A DNA stretch of 64,000 nt from Bradyrhizobium frederickii (GCF_004570865.1 NZ_SPQS01000006.1:186001-250000); one strand, 5' to 3'; positions 34,854 through 43,410 are shown, numbered from the stretch's first letter. Notes: generated by a model from the sequence alone, not told the origin. A program made the numbers and translations.

Positions 34854-36413
34854 CTAAGGCCTGATCGAAAAGTTCTCCGGCGGCCCCGGCTTGCGCAGCG
34901 GCTCGGCGAGGCGCGCGAACTCGCACAGCAGCGAGCGCGTCTTGCGGGGATCGATGATCTCCTCGACCCAGAATTTCTCGGCCGAACGGAACGGCGAGCG
35001 CAGCTTGTTGAGGCGCTGCTGGATCTCCTCCAGCTTCGCCGCCTTGTCCTCGGCCGCATCGATGTCGGCGCGATAGGCGGCCTCGATGCCGCCTTCGAGC
35101 GGCAGCGAGCCCCAATAGGCCGACGGCCAAGCGTAGCGGATCGAGAAGCGGTCGGCCGGCTGATGCACGACCCCCGCAACGCCGAACGCGTTGCGCAGGA
35201 TCACGGTGCACCAGGGCACGGTGGTCTGGTTCACCGCGGCCATGGCGCGGACGCCGTGGCGGATGGTCGCCGCCTTCTCGGCATCGAGCCCGATCATGAA
35301 GCCGGGGCAGTCCATGAGGTAGACGATCGGCAGGTGGAAGGTCTCGGCGAAGTCGACCCAGCGCACCACCTTCTGGCAGGCATCCGCCGTCCAGGAGCCG
35401 CCATAGTGGAAGCTGTCGCTGGCCAGCACCAGCACCGCCCTGCCCTCGAGCCGGGCGAGGCCGACGATGATGGGCTTGCCGAAATTCCTGGCGACCTCGA
35501 AGAACGAGCCCTTGTCCACGACGGACTCGATGATCGGCCGTATCTTGTAGACCTGCTTGCGGTTGCGCGGCACCGCGTTCATCAGCGCTTCGTCGCCGCG
35601 CTCCGGATTGTCGGTGCAGGGCAAGGTCGGCGGCAGCTCGTAGACCGATGACGGCAGGTAGGACAGGAAACGCCGCGCGCAGGCGAACGCCTCTTCCTCG
35701 GTATCGACGGCGTGGTCGATTGCGCCGGCGCGGGTCTGGATGTCGGCGCCGCCGAGCTCCTCCTTCGAGAGGTCCTGCCCCAGCGCCTTCACCACCGGCG
35801 GCCCCGCGACGAACATCGCGGACTTCCTAGTCATGATGGAATAGTGGCTGGCGGCAAGGCGCGCGGCTCCCAGGCCCGCCACCGAGCCGAGGCCGAGCGC
35901 GACCACCGGCACGCACGACAGGTTCTCCGTCGTGAAGCGGTACCAGCGCGTGCCGCCGATGCCGCCCGGCAGGTTGGCCGCGCCCTTGGTCTCGATGGTC
36001 TTGACCGAGCCGCCGCCGCCGGAGCCCTCGATGATGCGGACGATGGGCAGGCGCAAGTCGTGCGCCATCTCCTCGGCCATCAGCGGCTTTGCTGAAATGG
36101 ACGCATCAGCCGAACCGCCGCGGACCGTGAAATCGTCGCCGACCACGACCAATGTACGCCCGCCGACGCGGGCGCGGCCGAACACGCAGTTCGCCGGCGT
36201 CAATTTCTGCAATTCGCCGCTGGCATCGTACTCGCCGATGCCGGAGACGGCGCCGATCTCGTGAAAGCTGCCCTTGTCGGTCAGCTTGTCGATGCGCTCC
36301 CGAACAGTCAGCCGGCCCTGGTCATGCTGTCGCTTGACCTTGTCAACGCCGCCCATCTCCCGCGCGAAGGCTTCGCGCCGGGCGAGCTCGTCGAGTTCCG
36401 GCTTCCAGTTCAT
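34854..36413 (-). CDS. Acyl-CoA carboxylase carboxyltransferase (beta) subunit
   Basis: The 519-residue protein contains both halves of the carboxyltransferase fold, as in propionyl- or methylcrotonyl-CoA carboxylase beta subunits. Visible parts are 'GRLTVRERIDKLTDKGSFHEIGA', 'GSGGGGSVKTIETKGAANLPGG', 'PIVYLMDCPGFMIGLDAE' and 'YAWPSAYWGSLPLEGGIEAAY'. It exchanges a carboxyl group between carboxybiotin and an acyl-CoA. The gene overlaps the upstream IclR gene by 71 bases. A 73-residue biotin carrier is encoded divergently, but no biotin carboxylase is present here. The substrate is unknown. Confidence 0.85.
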   Translation of the reverse strand: MNWKPELDELARREAFAREMGGVDKVKRQHDQGRLTVRERIDKLTDKGSFHEIGAVSGIGEYDASGELQKLTPANCVFGRARVGGRTLVVVGDDFTVRGGSADASISAKPLMAEEMAHDLRLPIVRIIEGSGGGGSVKTIETKGAANLPGGIGGTRWYRFTTENLSCVPVVALGLGSVAGLGAARLAASHYSIMTRKSAMFVAGPPVVKALGQDLSKEELGGADIQTRAGAIDHAVDTEEEAFACARRFLSYLPSSVYELPPTLPCTDNPERGDEALMNAVPRNRKQVYKIRPIIESVVDKGSFFEVARNFGKPIIVGLARLEGRAVLVLASDSFHYGGSWTADACQKVVRWVDFAETFHLPIVYLMDCPGFMIGLDAEKAATIRHGVRAMAAVNQTTVPWCTVILRNAFGVAGVVHQPADRFSIRYAWPSAYWGSLPLEGGIEAAYRADIDAAEDKAAKLEEIQQRLNKLRSPFRSAEKFWVEEIIDPRKTRSLLCEFARLAEPLRKPGPPENFSIRP

Positions 36414-37317
36414 TCACTCCCTCCGAACGGATCGGCTTGTTATTGTTGTGCACGGCCATCGCGACCGGTTTACGCGGGATGCGGTTGTTGAAGACGTCAC
36501 CTTCCGCGCCCTCGAGCAGGCCGCCGAGCGAACGCCCGAGCTCGAGCATCAATGGCGCGACTTCGGCATGCAGCCGCTCCTCGTCATACATCGCCGAGAG
36601 CAGGCCGATCGTGATGACCACGAAGGTCTGGTATTGCGGCGACCATATCGGCAGCGCGAGACCGTTGATGTGCGGGCTCCACAGGCCGCAGGCCACGACA
36701 TAACCGCGCTCGCGCAGCATCTGCCGGTTGGCTTCGATGCGCGGCTTCAGGATCTTCGCCGCCTCGGGAGCTTCCCGCTCCATCTCCGCGATGAAGGCAT
36801 CGCCGACCTCCGGCGCCAGCGCCGCGGTGTAGGCCGCGCCCGCGGCGGTGGAGGCCATCGCGATGCGGCTGCCGGTGCCCTCGTGCAGGCCGAGTGCGGT
36901 CGCCGAGCGCGCGAACAGGAGATAGACGAGATGGAAGCGATCCGGAACGACGAAGCCGACCGTTCCCGGCAATTGCTCGGCGACGTCCTGCAGCCGCTGG
37001 CGAATCATGCTGCGCAGCTGCGCGCCCTTCATCATCGTGGCGCTCATCGCGACCGCGCTCGGGCCGATGCGATATTTCTGATCGCGCGGCAGATAGACCA
37101 ATTGTCCCATCCGCGTCAGCGTGTGTGTGAGCCGCGACACCGTCGAGCGCGGCAGCCCGCAGCGATTTGAAATCTCGAGATTGCCGAGCCTGGCCTCGTG
37201 GCCCTCGAAGCATCGCAACACGTCGAACGCGCGCGAGACCACCTGGATGACATCTCCCTCGCCGGCATCGCCAGCGAGCACGCCTTGCCTACTCAACCGC
37301 TCCGATCGTCGTCCCAT
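36343..37317 (-). CDS. IclR family regulator
   Basis: The 324-residue protein has a winged HTH at residues about 25-85 ('VVSRAFDVLRCFEGHEARLGNLEISNRCGLPRSTVSRLTHTL'). An IclR effector domain follows, with 'GTGSRIAMASTAAGAAYTAAL' and 'GYVVACGLWSPHINGLALPI'. It is longer than usual (about 260); the extra 35 C-terminal residues lie mostly in the region that overlaps the carboxyltransferase gene. Alternating half-sites immediately upstream of its start suggest autoregulation and control of the divergent biotin-carrier/TRAP operon. Confidence 0.87.
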   Translation of the reverse strand: MGRRSERLSRQGVLAGDAGEGDVIQVVSRAFDVLRCFEGHEARLGNLEISNRCGLPRSTVSRLTHTLTRMGQLVYLPRDQKYRIGPSAVAMSATMMKGAQLRSMIRQRLQDVAEQLPGTVGFVVPDRFHLVYLLFARSATALGLHEGTGSRIAMASTAAGAAYTAALAPEVGDAFIAEMEREAPEAAKILKPRIEANRQMLRERGYVVACGLWSPHINGLALPIWSPQYQTFVVITIGLLSAMYDEERLHAEVAPLMLELGRSLGGLLEGAEGDVFNNRIPRKPVAMAVHNNNKPIRSEGVNELEAGTRRARPARSLRAGDGRR

Positions 37318-37332
37318 GTTCCCTACCGTATG

Positions 37333-37358
37333 TTCCGCTGTGCGGAATTAAATTCCGC
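37333..37358. promoter_or_regulatory. IclR operator candidate: two overlapping perfect palindromes
   Basis: TTCCGC-TGT-GCGGAA (37333-37347) is a perfect 6-3-6 palindrome. GCGGAATT-A-AATTCCGC (37342-37358) is a perfect 8-1-8 palindrome sharing its left arm. The result is three TTCCGC/GCGGAA half-sites in alternating orientation. They lie 16 bases upstream of the iclR start and 54 bases upstream of the biotin-carrier start. IclR proteins bind such repeated half-sites, so this is the likely operator of both transcripts; binding is inferred. Confidence 0.7.
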
Positions 37359-37411
37359 TTGCAGACGACGCTACCTCAGGCATTTTGCGGCGACAACAAA
37401 AAGGCGATGGC

Positions 37412-37633
37412 ATGCCAGAAATTAAGATCGTCACCGAGATCGCGGGACGCATCTGCGCAACTCCCGTGCAAGTTGGAGGAACCGTCGCGGATGGCGATGA
37501 CGTTGTGGTGGTCGAAGCGATGAAGATGGAGATACCGGTGTCCTCGCCCGCAAGCGGCACGATCACGTCTCTGCTGGTGAAACTCGACGACGTCATCGCG
37601 GAGGGTCAGGCGATCGCCATCGTCGCGTGCTGA
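37412..37633 (+). CDS. Biotin carboxyl-carrier protein (small, stand-alone)
   Basis: The 73-residue protein is little more than a biotinyl domain. The acceptor motif VEAMKME places biotin on Lys38. Flanking 'PASGTITSLLVKLDDVIAEGQ' forms the second beta-hammerhead. It would carry CO2 between a biotin carboxylase and the carboxyltransferase encoded divergently at 34854-36413. No biotin carboxylase gene lies nearby, so it must use one from elsewhere or serve a decarboxylase-type system. The first gene of the rightward TRAP operon is inferred from the IclR gap. Confidence 0.85.
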   Translation: MPEIKIVTEIAGRICATPVQVGGTVADGDDVVVVEAMKMEIPVSSPASGTITSLLVKLDDVIAEGQAIAIVAC

Positions 37634-37730
37634 ATGTTCTGTTCGAAGTACGCGCGACAATCTGTCAGCCTCATTCCGCATGCGCGGTACGGCGTTGCCA
37701 TCGCTCGATCGCGGTGACATGATCTGTTGC

Positions 37731-37746
37731 AAACAAAACGTTGTTT
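37731..37746. promoter_or_regulatory. Inverted repeat AAACAA-AACG-TTGTTT upstream of the TRAP genes
   Basis: The arms pair exactly (6-4-6) and lie 52 bases upstream of the TAXI-protein start. The region is locally A-rich, unlike the surrounding GC-rich DNA. It may be a regulatory site or part of a promoter for the transporter. The protein that binds it is unknown. Confidence 0.4.
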
Positions 37747-37798
37747 CAAACAAAGAACGAAAATCTTCGCGGCAAAGCGAGGATCATTGGAGGGAAAC

Positions 37799-38965
37799 AT
37801 GCTTCGTGGGCTGCTCGTGCTCGCGCCTGCCTTGGTGGCAGGCATTTCTTTTGCGTCTACACGCTACTCGTTCGCCGAAGACATCAAGCTGCCGGCGACG
37901 CTGGCCTTCACCGCCTATGACACCGGCACTGCCGGCTTCAACATCGCGGTCGGCGTCGGCAAGATGATGAAGGACAAGTACGGCACCGACGTGCGCGTGC
38001 TCCCCGCCGGCAACGACGTCGCCCGCCTTGCGCCGCTGCGCGCCAAGCGCGCGGTGGCCTCGGCGATGGGGTCCGGCACCTACTTCGCGCAGGAAGGCGT
38101 GTTCGAGTTCGGCGCCAGGGAATGGGGCCCGCAACCGCTTCAGACCCTGCTCTCGACCGTCGACTGCAATTGCGCCTCGCTTGCGGTGGCCGCCGACACC
38201 GGCGTGAAGGAGCTGAAGGACCTCAAGGGCAAGCGCGTCGGATTCGTGGTCGGCTCGCCGGCGCTGAACCAGAACTCGCTCGCGGTGCTCGCCTTCGCCG
38301 GCCTGACGCAGAAGGACGTCAAGGTCGTCGAGTTCGCGAGCTACGGCGCGATGTGGAAGGGCCTGATCAACAACGACGTCGATGCCGCCTTCGGCACCAC
38401 CATCACCGGCCCCGCCAAGGAAGCCGAGACCTCACCGCGCGGCCTGATCTGGCCGCCGCTGCCCGCCAAGGACAAGGAAGGCTGGGCGCGGATGCAGAAG
38501 GTCGGCTCGTTCTTCTTCCCGCAGGTCGCAACCTGCGGCGCCGGCATCTCGCCGGAGAAACCGGTCGAACTCGGCAATTACCCCTACCCGATCTTCGTGG
38601 CCTACGCCTCGCAGCCGGCCGATCAGGTCTATGCGATGACCAAGGCCATGATCGTCAATTACGACGCCTACAAGGATTCCGCGCCCGGCGCCGGCGGCCT
38701 TGCCGCCGATCGCCAGACCAAGAACTGGGTGGTGCCGGTGCATCCCGGCGCGGTGAAGGCGCTGAAGGAGGCCGGGCAATGGAGCGATGCGCAGGAGGCG
38801 CACAACAACAAGCTGATCAAGCGGCAAGAGGTGCTCGGCGCGGCGTGGACCGATTACGGCAAGTCCAATCCGCCGGCGGACGACAAGGCGTTTCTCGAGG
38901 GCTGGATGAAGGCCCGCGCGGCGGCGCTTGCCAAAGCCGGCATGCCGAACGGGTTCGAGGAATAG
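37799..38965 (+). CDS. TAXI family TRAP transporter solute-binding protein
   Basis: The 388-residue protein has an N-terminal signal peptide (LLVLAPALVAGISFA, cleavage probably near 'SFA-ED'). TAXI-type features include 'TAYDTGTAGFNIAVGVGKMMKDKYG' and 'LKDLKGKRVGFVVGSPALNQNS'. It binds the solute in the periplasm and hands it to the fused permease encoded downstream. The start at 37799 follows GGAGGGAAAC at ideal spacing. The solute is unknown; the adjacent glutaminase gene suggests glutamate or a related compound, as an inference. Confidence 0.88.
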   Translation: MLRGLLVLAPALVAGISFASTRYSFAEDIKLPATLAFTAYDTGTAGFNIAVGVGKMMKDKYGTDVRVLPAGNDVARLAPLRAKRAVASAMGSGTYFAQEGVFEFGAREWGPQPLQTLLSTVDCNCASLAVAADTGVKELKDLKGKRVGFVVGSPALNQNSLAVLAFAGLTQKDVKVVEFASYGAMWKGLINNDVDAAFGTTITGPAKEAETSPRGLIWPPLPAKDKEGWARMQKVGSFFFPQVATCGAGISPEKPVELGNYPYPIFVAYASQPADQVYAMTKAMIVNYDAYKDSAPGAGGLAADRQTKNWVVPVHPGAVKALKEAGQWSDAQEAHNNKLIKRQEVLGAAWTDYGKSNPPADDKAFLEGWMKARAAALAKAGMPNGFEE

Positions 38966-39003
38966 AGCGAATGGACCCCGCTTCGCGCCAAGAGGGAAGT
39001 GCG

Positions 39004-39125
39004 CTCCCTCCCCCGCTTGCGGGGGAGGGTTGGGGAGAGGGTGTTTCCATGGTGGGATTCCCGCAGAGGCGAAAGCCCTCACCCGGCGCTGCGCGCCGAC
39101 CTCTCCCGCAAGCGGGAGAGGTTGA
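39004..39125. repeat. Palindromic element, GGGGGAGGG...CTCTCCCGCAAGCGGGAGAGG type
   Basis: CTCCCTCCCCCGCTTGCGGGGGAGGG and CCTCTCCCGCAAGCGGGAGAGGTT are hairpins flanking TTGGGGAGAGGGTG and CCCTCACCCGGCGCTGCGCGCC. It sits between the TAXI-protein gene and the permease gene and would be transcribed. A related copy lies at 11988-12170. Confidence 0.75.
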
Positions 39126-39201
39126 GCCCGTGGCGCGGGCGATTCAAACAACTGTCATTCGATTAATCTGCTTTCAGTAGCCCACGCGCAGGGTCCACCT
39201 C

Positions 39202-41274
39202 ATGTCCTCTTCCACCACCACCGCCCCGCAAGACGAGGCCAAGCGGGTCGTGTTCGACGATCCGCATGGCGCCGCCGCCAACATGCAGGAAGCGGAGGTC
39301 ACGCGTGTGCGTACGCTGCGCGGCGCCTGGCGCTGGCTGCTGGTGGCCGCGACCGCGGCGACCATCCTGCTGTGCATCAACCAGCAATTCTCGCTGCGAT
39401 TCTTCGTCGGCTATACCCAGCTCAACACGGAATATTTCTACCTCCTGATCGCGTTGATGCTGCCGTTCACCTTCCTGATCTTCCCGGGCACCGAGCGCGC
39501 GCCGCTCGACCGCATTCCCTGGTATGACCTTGTCCTGTTCGTCGCGACCTTCGCCGCCGCGCTGCTGCTGATGTCGAACGTCCGCAAGGCCGCGGAGGCC
39601 GGCTGGGAATTCGGCGGCGCGCCGAACAACGTGATCGCCGCGGGCCTCGTGATGTGGGTGATGCTGATGGAGGCGCTGCGCCGCACCGGCGGCTGGAGCC
39701 TTTTGCTGAGCGTTCTCCCTTTCACCGTCTATCCGCTGTTCGCCGAGGCCGGCTGGCTCGGACCGTTCCGCGGCACGCAATCGACGATCGAACAGGCGAC
39801 CGCCTATCACGTGCTGTCGGGCGAGAGCCTGCTTGGCATTCCGATCCAGGCCTTTGCCGACACCGTGATCGGCTTCTTGGTGTTCGGCACCGCGCTGATG
39901 ATGACCGGCGCCGGAAAGTTCTTCATCAACCTCTCTTTCGCGCTGTGCGGCACCTTCCGCGGCGGCGCGGCCAAGGTCTGCATCTTCGCCAGCGGCCTGC
40001 TCGGCATGATGTCGGGCTCGATCATCTCCAACGTGCTCACCGCCGGCACCATGACCATCCCGGTGATGAAGAAGAGCGGCTTCCGCGCCTCCTATGCGGC
40101 AGCTATCGAGGCCTGTGCCTCGACCGGCGCGGTGCTGGCACCGCCGGTGATGGGTGCCACCGCCTTCGTGATCGCCCAGTTCCTCAACGTCAGCTACGCC
40201 GACGTCGCGGTGGCCGCGATCATTCCGGCCGTGCTCTATTACGCCGGCCTGTTCATGCAGGTCGACGCCTACGCCGCGCGCCACAAGCTGAAGGGCATTC
40301 CGCGCGCCGACCTGCCGCGCGTCATGGATACGATCAAGGACGGCTGGTACTACGTCTTCGTCATCGCGCTCTTGATCGTGATGCTGCTCTACTTCAAGCG
40401 CGAGAGTCATGCGCCGTTCTACGCCACCGCGCTGCTGCTCGTGCTCAACCAGCTCTTCTCCAAGGACACGCGCTGGACGCTTGCGACCATCGGCAAATTC
40501 CTCGAGGTCAACGGCCGCACCTTCGTCGAGCTCGTCGGCATCCTCGCCGGCTGCGGCCTGCTGATCGGCGCATTCTCGATGACCGGCGTGGTGTCGAGTC
40601 TTGCCAACGACCTGTTGCATATCGCCGGCGACAATCCCTTCCTGCTGCTCGGCATGTGCGCCCTGACCAGCCTGATCCTCGGCCTCGGGCTGACGACGAC
40701 GGCCTGCTACATCTTCCTCGCCATCCTGGTCGCGCCCGCGCTGGAGAAGCTCGGGCTCAACCGCATGGCGGTGCACATGTTCATCTTCTATTGGGGCATG
40801 CTGTCGTCGATCACCCCGCCGGTCGCGATCGCCTCCTTCGCCGCCGCCGGCATTGCCGGCTCGCCGGCGATGAAGACCGGCTGGGAATCGATGTGGGTCG
40901 GCAGCATCATCTATTTTCTGCCGTTCTTCTTCGTTCTCAATCCGGCGCTGGTGCTGCAGGGGCCGAGCCCGTATCTCGCCGGCCTCGGCCTGATGGGGCT
41001 CGCGGCATTCGGCACGCTGTTCATCTGCGGCGGCATTCAGGGCTACCAGCCTTTCGTCGGGGACTTGCGCGGCGCCGGCGTGCTGGAATGGCCGCTCCGC
41101 GTGCTGCTGGTGATCGGCGGCTTCGTGGTGGCCACGCCCGGCGGCGGCATCATGCCGCTGTCGCAGCTGCAGGTGACGCTGCTCGGCCTTGGGATCCTCC
41201 TGCCGACGATCTTGATCGCGCTTCTGCTGATCCGACGCCAGCCCGTGATGCCGGACGGGTTGCGCGTCCCCTGA
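39202..41274 (+). CDS. TRAP transporter fused permease (DctQM-type)
   Basis: The 690-residue integral membrane protein begins with about four hydrophobic segments typical of the small TRAP permease, fused to the large-permease (DctM-like) part. The conserved core is 'GLLGMMSGSIISNVLTAGTMTIPVMKKSGFRASYAAAIEACASTGAVLAPPVMGATAF' and 'LTTTACYIFLAILVAPALEKLGL...FYWGMLSSITPPVAIASFAAAG'. It is a Na+- or H+-driven importer working with the TAXI protein. The glutaminase gene begins 21 bases after its stop. Confidence 0.93.
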   Translation: MSSSTTTAPQDEAKRVVFDDPHGAAANMQEAEVTRVRTLRGAWRWLLVAATAATILLCINQQFSLRFFVGYTQLNTEYFYLLIALMLPFTFLIFPGTERAPLDRIPWYDLVLFVATFAAALLLMSNVRKAAEAGWEFGGAPNNVIAAGLVMWVMLMEALRRTGGWSLLLSVLPFTVYPLFAEAGWLGPFRGTQSTIEQATAYHVLSGESLLGIPIQAFADTVIGFLVFGTALMMTGAGKFFINLSFALCGTFRGGAAKVCIFASGLLGMMSGSIISNVLTAGTMTIPVMKKSGFRASYAAAIEACASTGAVLAPPVMGATAFVIAQFLNVSYADVAVAAIIPAVLYYAGLFMQVDAYAARHKLKGIPRADLPRVMDTIKDGWYYVFVIALLIVMLLYFKRESHAPFYATALLLVLNQLFSKDTRWTLATIGKFLEVNGRTFVELVGILAGCGLLIGAFSMTGVVSSLANDLLHIAGDNPFLLLGMCALTSLILGLGLTTTACYIFLAILVAPALEKLGLNRMAVHMFIFYWGMLSSITPPVAIASFAAAGIAGSPAMKTGWESMWVGSIIYFLPFFFVLNPALVLQGPSPYLAGLGLMGLAAFGTLFICGGIQGYQPFVGDLRGAGVLEWPLRVLLVIGGFVVATPGGGIMPLSQLQVTLLGLGILLPTILIALLLIRRQPVMPDGLRVP

Positions 41275-41295
41275 TTGCGTTGCACAAGTGAGGCG

Positions 41296-43143
41296 ATGAC
41301 ACCGCTCTCGCCTCTCGCAGCCGCCTGGACCCGCTCGAAACCGCCTTTGCTGCGGTTTCTGGACAATTGCCTCAACGAATTCTCTGCCGAAACTTCAGGC
41401 AGCGTTGCCGACTACATTCCCGAGCTGAGCAAGGCCGACCCTGCCTGTTTCGGCATCAGCCTCGCGACCCTGGATGGCCACGTCTACGAGGTCGGCGATT
41501 CCAGGGTGCCCTTCACCATCCAGTCGATGTCGAAACCGTTCGTGTTCGCGCTGGCGCTGGACCTGCTCGGCGCCGGCAGGGTCGAGAGCGCGATCGGCGT
41601 CGAGCCCTCGGGCGATCCCTTCAACTCGATCCGCCTCAACGCCGAGAACCACCCGTTCAACCCGATGGTCAATGCCGGCGCGATCGCCTGCACCGGGCTG
41701 ATCCACGACAGCAAGGGCGCAGAAGCCTTCGAGCAGATCCGTCTCGCACTCGGCCGCTTTGCGGGCCGCGAGCTCGCCGTGGACGAGGCCGTCTATGCTT
41801 CCGAAAGCCAGACCGGCGACCGCAACCGCGCCATCGCCTATCTCCTCAAGACCAACGCGGTGATCTCGGACGACGTCGCCGCCGTGCTCGACGTCTATTT
41901 CCGGCAATGCGCGGTGCTGGTCACCGCGCGCGACATCGCGGTGATGGCGGCAACGCTGGCCAATCGCGGCGTCAATCCGGTCACGGGCGAGCAGGTGCTG
42001 ACGCCCTACGCGATCTCGCGTACCCTCTCGGTGATGACCTCGTCGGGCATGTACGACTATGCCGGCGAGTGGATCTACCGCATCGGCATTCCCGCCAAGA
42101 GCGGCGTCGGCGGCGGCATTCTGGCGGCGCTCCCTGCCCGCCTCGGGCTCGGCACTTATTCGCCAAAGCTCGACAAGCACGGCAACAGCGTGCGCGGCAT
42201 CAAGGTCTGCGAGGCGCTGTCCTCGCACTACGACCTGCACATGCTCAACCGCAGCGACGATGCCCGCAACGCCGTCATCGCCGATTACGATATCGGCAAG
42301 AGCCCGTCGCGCCGCGTGCGCCGGCCGCAGGAGCGCGAGATCCTGGCCGCGCATGAGCAGGAGGTACGGGTCATCGAGCTGGTCGGCACGCTGTCGCTGT
42401 CGGCCGTCGACTACGTCTCGCGCCGGCTGGCCGGACGACCGCGGCCGCAAATCGTCGTGTTCGACCTGCACCGTGTCACGTCCACCACCCGCGCAGGCGC
42501 GCGGCTGATCGCCGAAGCCTTCGAGGAGCTCGCGGCCCTGAACGTCACTGTGGTGCTGTCCGGCGTCAGGCGCGCCTCCAGGGAATGGGACAGCTTGCGG
42601 GAATGGACCGCCGAGCTGAAGAACGTCCGCGACTTCTACCTGCTCGACACCGCGGTCGAATGGGCCGAAGACCAGATCGTCTACCGCTATGGCGGCTCGA
42701 TCGACTTTCACGAGACCACCGAGCTCGCCGAGCAGCCGCTGCTTGCCGGCATGAGCGAGGAAGAGCTGACGGATCTCGCCTCGATCTGCACGATCCGAAC
42801 CTTTCAGGCCGGCGCGAAGATCATCACCACGGGCGATCCGGCCTCCTCCCTGTTCTTCCTGCGCAGCGGCGCGGTGCATGTCACGCTGCCCGACGGCGTG
42901 CGGCTGGCGACGCTGACCGCCGGCATGGCGTTCGGCGAGATGGCGCTGCTGGAGCCGACGCGCTCGGCCGACGTGTTCGCCGACATGGCGGCGACAGCGT
43001 TCGAAGTGCCGCTGAAGGAGTTCGAACGCTTCCGCAAGCAGCACCCGCGCGCCAGCGAGCGCGTCATGCGCAACCTCGCGCAGCTGCTCGCCGACCGCCT
43101 GATCGTCGCCAATGCGAAGGTGGATATCTTGACCTCGACCTGA
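41296..43143 (+). CDS. glsA: Glutaminase fused to STAS and cyclic-nucleotide-binding-like domains
   Basis: The 615-residue protein has three parts. Residues about 15-335 are a GlsA-type glutaminase, with the Ser77-x-x-Lys80 pair in 'FTIQSMSKPF', plus 'NPMVNAGAIA' and 'KSGVGGGILAALP'. Residues about 350-460 are a STAS-like domain ('VIELVGTLSLSAVDYVSRRLAG', 'PQIVVFDLHRVTSTTRAGARLIAEAF'). Residues about 483-605 match a cNMP-binding domain with 'FGEMALLEPTRSADV', whose Glu and Arg suit phosphate binding. The reaction is glutamine to glutamate and ammonia. The start at 41296 follows GAGG, 21 bases after the TRAP permease stop. Fused domains suggest allosteric control. Confidence 0.93.
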   Translation: MTPLSPLAAAWTRSKPPLLRFLDNCLNEFSAETSGSVADYIPELSKADPACFGISLATLDGHVYEVGDSRVPFTIQSMSKPFVFALALDLLGAGRVESAIGVEPSGDPFNSIRLNAENHPFNPMVNAGAIACTGLIHDSKGAEAFEQIRLALGRFAGRELAVDEAVYASESQTGDRNRAIAYLLKTNAVISDDVAAVLDVYFRQCAVLVTARDIAVMAATLANRGVNPVTGEQVLTPYAISRTLSVMTSSGMYDYAGEWIYRIGIPAKSGVGGGILAALPARLGLGTYSPKLDKHGNSVRGIKVCEALSSHYDLHMLNRSDDARNAVIADYDIGKSPSRRVRRPQEREILAAHEQEVRVIELVGTLSLSAVDYVSRRLAGRPRPQIVVFDLHRVTSTTRAGARLIAEAFEELAALNVTVVLSGVRRASREWDSLREWTAELKNVRDFYLLDTAVEWAEDQIVYRYGGSIDFHETTELAEQPLLAGMSEEELTDLASICTIRTFQAGAKIITTGDPASSLFFLRSGAVHVTLPDGVRLATLTAGMAFGEMALLEPTRSADVFADMAATAFEVPLKEFERFRKQHPRASERVMRNLAQLLADRLIVANAKVDILTST

Positions 43144-43202
43144 GCGGCGGTGTCTTTGGGGAGACAGAGCTATGACGCTTTGCGGGACCTGAGCACGCGC
43201 CT

Positions 43203-43332
43203 CGTCCTTCGAGACGACCGCTTCGCGGTCTCCTCAGGATGAGGCTAAGCAGCATTGGTGCTCGTTGAAACTCGCGCCGCGCACCCGATCCTCATCCTGA
43301 GGGCCCGCCAACGGCGGGCGTCTCGAAGGATG
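43203..43332. repeat. Palindromic element, CGTCCTTCGAGACGACCGC...CTCAGGATGAGG type
   Basis: CTCGTCCTTCGAGACGACCGC...TCCTCAGGATGAGG is mirrored by CCTCATCCTGAGGGCCCGCCAACGGCGGGCGTCTCGAAGGATGG. It is the best-preserved copy of this family. It lies in the 267-base gap between the glutaminase and MazG-like genes, which holds no other feature. Confidence 0.85.
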
Positions 43333-43410
43333 GCCACAGGCGAGATCGCTCCAATATGCGATTGCCCTGCGGAGGGAAGCGGTAGACGGAGCGCACAGTT
43401 CGCACATTGC

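Noticed and set aside
37640..37798. Sigma-54 promoter before the TAXI-protein gene
   Set aside because: A GG...GC pair occurs but with 9 bases between instead of the required 10, and no convincing -24/-12 pair remains.
39654..41291. Second long plus-strand frame inside the TRAP permease gene
   Set aside because: Its Arg-rich composition and lack of membrane segments mark it as a shifted reading of the permease gene.
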